Assembly: GCA_018667995.1 (NCBI GenBank)
Contig: JABIQT010000101.1
Coordinates: forward strand, 1 to 8,264
Origin: Candidatus Latescibacterota bacterium
GTDB lineage: Bacteria > JAAXHH01 > JABIQT01
Direction: 5' to 3'
DNA length: 8,264 nt
Shown here: positions 5,559 through 8,264 of the stretch, in pieces
Numbering within the stretch: position 1 is the stretch's first letter
Layout: each line of letters starts with the position of its first letter
Made by a program: the position numbers and the translations under genes
Notes under the pieces: model-generated
What the model was told of the DNA's origin: nothing
Databases searched by the model: none
Seen by the model: only the letters and a program-made list of their open reading frames with translations

Positions 5559-7894
5559 GTTACGTGATACTCGCCGATGACTTCAGTGGCGCCCATGATG
5601 CCGGCGCTGCATTCATTGCGCGCGGATTCCGAACCAGTGTCATTACTGATCCACGCCGACTCGAAAATGCGACGGCCGAGGTTATTATTCTCGATACCAA
5701 TAGCCGAGACTGCTCTCCGAGTGTTGCCCGGAAACGCCTGATCGCAGCTTGCCGAGCCATCAAGGCGAGCGGACATTTGCTGATATTCAAGAAGATCGAT
5801 TCAACACTTCGGGGGCATGTGGGGATAGAGATCGAGGTGGTGTGCGATGAACTCGAATACGGACTCACCGTGTTCTCACCTGCTTTTCCGGAGGCGGGCC
5901 GCGTAACGATCGGAGGATATCAGCTTGTGGCAGGAGTCCCAGTGGACCGCACGGTGACAGCAGTCGATCCCGGCAGTCCAGTTGGCACCGCAAGTATCTG
6001 CGACTTGCTTGCGGGCCAGACATCACTGAGGATAGAATCTGTGGCCCTGAATACGGTGACCAAGGGACCGGCCGCCTTGACTGCGCAGCTGACCGAGATC
6101 GTTCATGCCTCGTCCGCTATCACAGTTGTGGACGCAGCCTCGTCAGATGACCTCGCGCATATCCTGACCGCGACAAAAGAGGTAGAGATTGAGACTTTGC
6201 TATGTGGGGCCGCTGGTCTTGCCCGTAGCGTTGCAGATGACCTATCGGCACGAGACGAACGCCGTATCGATCGAAAAATAGGACTGCCAGTTACCCAAGC
6301 TCCCATTCTGGTAATAGCAGGAAGCCTCAATCCGGTCACAAGGGCCCAGATCCAGATACTGGAGAAGACGCGGGATACCACCGTCATCAACGTGAATCCG
6401 GCGTCATTGCTCTCGGAGGCGTCGGCGACGGAGAATGATCGGGCGTTTGCCGAGGCGATGACTGCACTTTCATCAGGTCACGACACCGTCATTACGTTTT
6501 CCGTCACACCACCGCCTCAACCCGAGTCGGATGGCGCTGCGGACAGTAATTCTGTTGAAAATATCGTCGTTGAGCTGGCAACTTGCCTGGGCATTCTGAC
6601 TGAGCAGATATTGGGAGCAGCTACAATCGGTGGTCTGGTTCTGACCGGTGGCGAAACGGCAGGGCAGGCCATTCGGCATCTGGGTGCCTATGGCACAGAA
6701 TTGGTCGAGCGCATCATGGACGGTGTGGCTGGCAGCCTACTAGTTGGAGGGCGCTACGAGAATCTGCCTGTCATCATCAAACCCGGTGGTTTCGGAGAAT
6801 CCCATGCGCTCGAGCAATGTGTTCGACGGCTCCGTCCTCTGCGGTTGCCCACATCGCCATCATCCGATCGTCCGATCCTTGGAATCACAATTGGTGATCC
6901 AAACGGTGTCGGTCCGGAGGTAATAGCGAAAGCTCTGTCTTCTCCGAGAATCTATGAGATTTGTCGTCCTTTGGTGATTGGTCATTCGCGGGTCATTGAA
7001 GGAGCCCTTCACTTCGGCCCTGTCCCCTTGAAGGCTATAAGAGTGGAACATGCTGAACAGGCAATGTTCGAGTACGGCACAATCGATGTGCTCAATGTAG
7101 TTGAAATGGATCCGAGTGAACTACGAATCGGAGAAGTACAAGAGATAGCCGGTCGGTTGGCAGTCACCGCAGTCGTGGAGGCGACCAAACTGGCAATGGA
7201 TGGCAAGATCCAGGCGGTCGTGACAGCACCTTTGAACAAGGAAGCTATGAATCTGGCTGGTTTCCATTATGCAGGGCACACCGAGTTACTTGCAGAATTG
7301 ACAGGAACGGACGATTATCGGTTAACCCTCGCCTTCGATGGCAAACTGGTTTCCCATGTAACGACGCATGTCTCACTTCGGCAGGCCATAGAACGTCTTT
7401 CCGAGGGAGGCATAATCGCTACGATTGAGATAGTTGGAAATGCTCTGAAACGCATGGGTATCCCGGCTCCGGACATTGCGGTGGCGGGGTTAAACCCCCA
7501 CGCAGGTGAGGGTGGTATGTTCGGAGACGAGGAGATTAACATTATCTCCCCAGCCCTTGATAAAGCTCGTTCTCAGGGATGGAATATCACTGGACCACTT
7601 CCACCAGATACCGTATTTCTCCGGGCAATGCGAGGCGAATTCGATGGTATCGTCGGCATGTATCACGATCAGGGGCATATTCCTGTCAAGGCAATAGCGT
7701 TCGATCGATCCGTCAATGTGTCCTTGGGGCTACCGATCATAAGGACCTCGGTCGATCACGGTACAGCATTTGACATAGCAGGTAGGGGTATCGCCAACGA
7801 GGAGAATCTTGAAGCGGCTATAGATATGGCGGTTCGCCTTGTCGGGGACGGTTGGTCTGTCACCCATAAAGAAAGCGCGCCGTCTGCGGGGTGA
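5555..7894 (+). CDS. Fusion: DUF1537 four-carbon acid-sugar kinase and PdxA2-type dehydrogenase
   Basis: A 779-residue two-domain cytoplasmic enzyme. Residues 1 to about 426 are a DUF1537 (OtnK/DtnK/DenK) kinase: ADDFSGAHDAG (7-17), KKIDSTLRG (79-87), FSPAFPEAGR (107-116), AGSLNPVTRAQ (255-265), nucleotide-binding TGGETA (364-369) and KPGGFG (409-414). A short Pro/Ser linker (about 427-438) leads to a complete PdxA domain (439-770): ITIGDPNGVGPE (444-455), TAPLNKEA (557-564), GHTELL (574-579), metal ligands His605 (HVSLRQ), His649 (NPHAGEGG) and His704 (YHDQGHIPVK), and TSVDHGTAFDIAG (731-743). TAPLNKEA and YHDQGHIP fit PdxA2, not the vitamin B6 enzyme. Known family chemistry: ATP-dependent C4 phosphorylation of a four-carbon acid, then NAD-dependent oxidation at C3 and decarboxylation; D-threonate gives DHAP. 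Both halves look catalytically intact. The exact substrate is unproven. The last codons form part of the convergent terminator. Confidence 0.93.
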   Translation: MSYVILADDFSGAHDAGAAFIARGFRTSVITDPRRLENATAEVIILDTNSRDCSPSVARKRLIAACRAIKASGHLLIFKKIDSTLRGHVGIEIEVVCDELEYGLTVFSPAFPEAGRVTIGGYQLVAGVPVDRTVTAVDPGSPVGTASICDLLAGQTSLRIESVALNTVTKGPAALTAQLTEIVHASSAITVVDAASSDDLAHILTATKEVEIETLLCGAAGLARSVADDLSARDERRIDRKIGLPVTQAPILVIAGSLNPVTRAQIQILEKTRDTTVINVNPASLLSEASATENDRAFAEAMTALSSGHDTVITFSVTPPPQPESDGAADSNSVENIVVELATCLGILTEQILGAATIGGLVLTGGETAGQAIRHLGAYGTELVERIMDGVAGSLLVGGRYENLPVIIKPGGFGESHALEQCVRRLRPLRLPTSPSSDRPILGITIGDPNGVGPEVIAKALSSPRIYEICRPLVIGHSRVIEGALHFGPVPLKAIRVEHAEQAMFEYGTIDVLNVVEMDPSELRIGEVQEIAGRLAVTAVVEATKLAMDGKIQAVVTAPLNKEAMNLAGFHYAGHTELLAELTGTDDYRLTLAFDGKLVSHVTTHVSLRQAIERLSEGGIIATIEIVGNALKRMGIPAPDIAVAGLNPHAGEGGMFGDEEINIISPALDKARSQGWNITGPLPPDTVFLRAMRGEFDGIVGMYHDQGHIPVKAIAFDRSVNVSLGLPIIRTSVDHGTAFDIAGRGIANEENLEAAIDMAVRLVGDGWSVTHKESAPSAG

Positions 7895-7903
7895 CGGCGC
7901 GCT
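7865..7903 (-). terminator. Intrinsic terminator of the HU-small basic protein operon
   Basis: A perfect 11-bp stem, AGCGCGCCGTC (7874-7884) with GACGGCGCGCT (7893-7903), closes an 8-nt loop. On the minus strand it is followed at once by TTTCTTTAT, a usable U-tract, and it starts 5 nt after the small-protein stop codon. On the plus strand the following sequence (CTCTACTCT) is a poor U-tract, so stopping there would be weaker. The left arm and loop are inside the coding end of the fusion gene, whose TGA is at 7892-7894. Confidence 0.85.
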
Positions 7904-7908
7904 CTACT

Positions 7909-8004
7909 CTAACGGGCTTTCTTCTTGTGACGATCGGCCCTTAATCGCTTCTTGCGTTTGTGCGTAGCAATCTTTGTCCGTTTTCTTTTTTTTCCACTTG
8001 GCAT
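7909..8004 (-). CDS. 31-residue highly basic protein, possible ribosomal small protein
   Basis: An ORF of 31 codons beginning MPSGKKRKRTK and ending RHKKKAR; about 18 residues are Lys, Arg or His and only one is acidic. AAAGGAG (8021-8015) precedes the ATG by 10 nt, and the terminator follows directly after the TAG. I remember nearly identical short proteins (MPSGKKRKR.K.ATHKRKKR..) in Bacteroidota and related phyla, usually unannotated. The composition and size fit a ribosome-bound extension peptide such as Thx, the AURKAIP1/COX24-domain proteins, or bL38 described from a Flavobacterium ribosome; I cannot say which, if any. It lies 42 nt behind the HU-like gene in what looks like one short operon. 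Confidence 0.8.
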   Translation of the reverse strand: MPSGKKRKRTKIATHKRKKRLRADRHKKKAR

Positions 8005-8046
8005 TTGGTCTCGTCTCCTTTCCTTACTTTCAATTCAAATCATAAA

Positions 8047-8264
8047 TCATACATTATTGTTAGGATCTGTGCCTTCCTGGACGCGTTCCTTGAGATGATC
8101 GGAGGGCTTGAATACAGGTACCGATCGTGGCGGAATACGGATTTCCTGACCCGTTTTGGGATTGCGGGCGACGCGTGCTTTCCTGTTTTCAACTTTGAAT
8201 ATGCCGAAGCCCCGCATTTCTATCTTCTCACCGCGCCCCATGGCTGCCGAGATCGATTCCAATA
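8047..8264 (-). CDS. HU/IHF-family DNA-binding protein, C-terminal part
   Basis: The gene enters from the right edge; 71 complete codons are visible and the N-terminal helices are missing. The visible part reads LESISAAMGRGEKIEMRGFG, then the DNA-gripping beta arm RKARVARNPKTGQEIRIP and the end VPVFKPSDHLKERV, all hallmarks of the HU/IHF fold; the RNP tip with Pro for intercalation is present. Such proteins dimerise, bend DNA and organise the nucleoid. A short polar tail (QEGTDPNNNV) extends past the usual C-terminus. The first visible leucine codon is TTG and should not be taken as the start, since the fold requires about 25 more residues upstream. Whether it is HU or a specific IHF subunit cannot be decided from this fragment. 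Confidence 0.93.
   Translation of the reverse strand, partial: LESISAAMGRGEKIEMRGFGIFKVENRKARVARNPKTGQEIRIPPRSVPVFKPSDHLKERVQEGTDPNNNV

Noticed and set aside
5216-5868. Minus-strand frames of 186 and 102 codons opposite the PLP-enzyme and kinase genes.
   Set aside because: Ser/Ala-rich antisense shadows with no motif, covering clearly conserved parts of both plus-strand enzymes.
5555-7894. Reading the second half as the vitamin B6 enzyme PdxA.
   Set aside because: TAPLNKEA and YHDQGHIPVK match what I recall of PdxA2, not E. coli PdxA (TGPVHKG, YHDQGLPVLK), and the partner is an acid-sugar kinase.
1-8264. CRISPR arrays, tRNA genes, insertion sequences and direct repeats.
   Set aside because: None seen on either strand; no regularly spaced repeats, transposase motifs or clover-leaf patterns with CCA-type ends were found by eye.

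Overview
The window is about 8.3 kb of compact bacterial chromosome with moderate GC. Nine protein genes can be supported, seven complete and two cut by the window edges. Several starts have clear Shine-Dalgarno sequences (AAGGAG, GAGG, AAAGGAG), so the host probably does not belong to the Bacteroidota proper, which largely avoid them. A tiny 31-residue basic protein beginning MPSGKKRKR lies behind an HU-type gene. I remember that kind of protein from the Bacteroidota/FCB superphylum. With a Gfo/Idh/MocA dehydrogenase and acid-sugar genes also present, my guess is an uncultivated FCB-type lineage (Latescibacterota or Gemmatimonadota-like). That is inference; no rRNA or marker gene is present.

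Layout. Minus strand, 1-835: a LolD/MacB-type ABC ATPase overlaps by 4 nt the start of an FtsX/MacB-type permease that runs off the left edge. Plus strand, 967-2124: a Gfo/Idh/MocA dehydrogenase with its own promoter; after its stop lies an apparently orphaned ribosome-binding site and start codon. Minus strand, 3732-2140: a CaCA-family sodium/calcium exchanger followed by a 134-residue four-helix membrane protein. Plus strand, 3858-7894: a 116-residue protein of unknown function, a threonine-synthase-like PLP enzyme, and a 779-residue fusion of a DUF1537 four-carbon acid-sugar kinase with a PdxA2-type dehydrogenase. Minus strand, 8264-7909: the C-terminal part of an HU/IHF-family protein, the 31-residue basic protein, and a strong terminator that overlaps the end of the convergent fusion gene.

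The most interesting part is 3858-7894. DUF1537 kinases phosphorylate C4 of four-carbon acid sugars, and PdxA2 enzymes oxidise the 4-phosphate, with decarboxylation to DHAP in the described D-threonate route. Here both steps are in one polypeptide, translationally coupled (4-nt overlap) to a PLP enzyme with an atypical active site. A PLP enzyme has no role in the D-threonate route as I know it, so the set may process an amino acid related to 4-hydroxythreonine, or another undescribed four-carbon substrate. No transporter or regulator for it lies in the window.

No rRNA, tRNA, CRISPR array, insertion sequence or phage gene was seen. No gene-free stretch exceeds about 131 bases; the two long ones (836-966 and 3733-3857) are divergent promoter regions.
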